This document shows positions 6,103-6,788 of a DNA stretch of 6,788 nt, one piece after another. The DNA is taken from NCBI GenBank assembly GCA_946533525.1, contig CAMNBW010000083.1, positions 1 through 6,788 on the forward strand, written 5' to 3'. The notes under the pieces were generated by a model. The model saw nothing but the letters and a program-made list of their open reading frames with translations. It searched no databases and had not been told where the DNA came from. Source of the DNA: an uncultured Lachnospiraceae bacterium. GTDB lineage: Bacteria; Bacillota; Clostridia; Lachnospirales; Lachnospiraceae. Within the stretch, counting starts at the first letter, position 1. Each line of letters begins with the position of its first letter. Made by a program: the position numbers and the translations under genes.

Positions 6103-6788
6103 TTATTCCTCCAGGGAGCTCTTTTTGTGTACCTTAACCTCTTCATTGTAGCACTCGAATATCCTGTCCACAAAATCCTCTTTGAGCTTGGGGGTCACAA
6201 GACTTACCAACGGTACAAGTATGAGGCCTGCGAGCATCGTAAAGGCTCCTGCGTTTATAGGCGACTTGATGAACTTAAGGAACATATTCAAAACGGTTAT
6301 GCCTACTCCCGCTATATAGCTGACCCAGACTGCGGCGCGGGTGATCTTTTTGGAATATAAGCCGTACATAAACGGAGCCAGAAACGCTCCGGCCAGGGCG
6401 CCCCAGGAAATCCCCATAAGCTGGGCGATAAATGTCGGCGGATTGAAGGCCAGCACGACGGAAAGCACGATAAAGGCCGCCACCAGCACCCTTAAAATGA
6501 TAAGCTGCATTTTTGCGCTCATATCCTTAATAAATACCGGCTTTAAGACATCCAGCGTCAGGGTCGAGCTCGAGGTCAGCACCAGGGACGAAAGGGTCGA
6601 CATAGATGCCGAAAATACCAGAACCACGACGATACCGATAAGAATATCCGGCAAGGTGGAGAGCATCAGGGGCACAATTGAGTCATAGGCCACGCTGCCG
6701 TCCGCATTGTAGATCTCCGGGCTGTCAAAGAGTCTTCCGAAGCCTCCGAGGAAATAGCAGCCGCCCGAAATTATTATCGCAAAAAAGG
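6103..6788 (-). CDS. Sodium:solute symporter (SSS family), C-terminal part
   Basis: The gene is cut by the right edge; 227 residues and the stop are visible, and the frame stays open to base 6786. A GTG at 6693 is internal, because hydrophobic family-like sequence (FFAIIISGGCYFLGGFGRLF) continues upstream in the same frame. The family couples inward Na+ movement to uptake of amino acids, sugars, vitamins or carboxylates across the cytoplasmic membrane. The diagnostic stretch is SASMSTLSSLVLTSSSTLTLD, encoded at about 6547-6609, matching the serine/threonine-rich sodium-site segment typical of SSS proteins. Further membrane spans follow (LIILRVLVAAFIVLSVVLAF, then a GALAGAFLAP region and two more), ending in a charged cytosolic tail (KLKEDFVDRIFECYNEEVKV). 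The gene converges on the alcohol dehydrogenase. The substrate cannot be inferred from this fragment. Confidence 0.9.
   Translation of the reverse strand, partial: FFAIIISGGCYFLGGFGRLFDSPEIYNADGSVAYDSIVPLMLSTLPDILIGIVVVLVFSASMSTLSSLVLTSSSTLTLDVLKPVFIKDMSAKMQLIILRVLVAAFIVLSVVLAFNPPTFIAQLMGISWGALAGAFLAPFMYGLYSKKITRAAVWVSYIAGVGITVLNMFLKFIKSPINAGAFTMLAGLILVPLVSLVTPKLKEDFVDRIFECYNEEVKVHKKSSLEE

Noticed and set aside
5949..6173. 74-codon minus-strand frame spanning the palindromic repeat and terminator
   Set aside because: It overlaps the end of the symporter gene and translates through a structured repeat and terminator hairpin. Such frames are a common artefact of this kind of repeat.
6127..6688. 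Plus-strand open frames of 77 and 115 codons opposite the symporter
   Set aside because: Antisense to a clear SSS-family coding region with membrane-span periodicity, and without convincing start sites.
6691..6693. GTG as the true start of the symporter
   Set aside because: The frame stays open upstream to the window edge and encodes hydrophobic family-like sequence, so the GTG is an internal valine codon.

Overview
The window looks like chromosomal DNA of an anaerobic Firmicute, most likely a Clostridia/Lachnospiraceae-type organism. The reasons are strong AGGAGG-type ribosome binding sites, an iron-dependent alcohol dehydrogenase of the butanol-dehydrogenase-like clostridial kind, a Rex-type redox operator, a pair of short chromate-transporter halves, and a GGGGCG-ended intergenic palindrome of a kind common in gut Clostridia. 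The taxonomy is inferred from protein and site style only. No rRNA, tRNA, CRISPR array, transposase or phage gene was seen.

Layout. (1) 109-1344 (+): a cytoplasmic SPFH-domain protein of the YdjI/'virion core protein' type, ending in two tandem zinc ribbons. (2) 1400-3272 (-): a two-gene overlapping operon. It encodes a C39-like cysteine-peptidase-fold protein of unknown role (TTG start), followed by a DHHA1-containing AlaX-type alanyl-tRNA editing hydrolase. (3) 3447-4610 (+): two abutting half-size chromate transporter (CHR) genes, divergent from the operon across a 174-bp intergenic region. (4) 4704-5921 (+): an iron-containing alcohol dehydrogenase. Its promoter has a perfect extended -10, and a near-perfect Rex operator sits at the expected transcription start. 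(5) 5922-6102: a convergent intergenic region holding an imperfect palindromic repeat element and then a strong intrinsic terminator. (6) 6103-6788 (-): the C-terminal part of a sodium:solute symporter (SSS family) that runs off the right edge.

The genes do not form one pathway. The best functional reading is regulatory: the alcohol dehydrogenase is probably a NADH-disposal enzyme derepressed by Rex when NADH is high. The most novel element is the C39-like protein translationally coupled to an AlaX editing factor. The rest is ordinary housekeeping or accessory metabolism, and I do not see a convincing undescribed multi-gene system.
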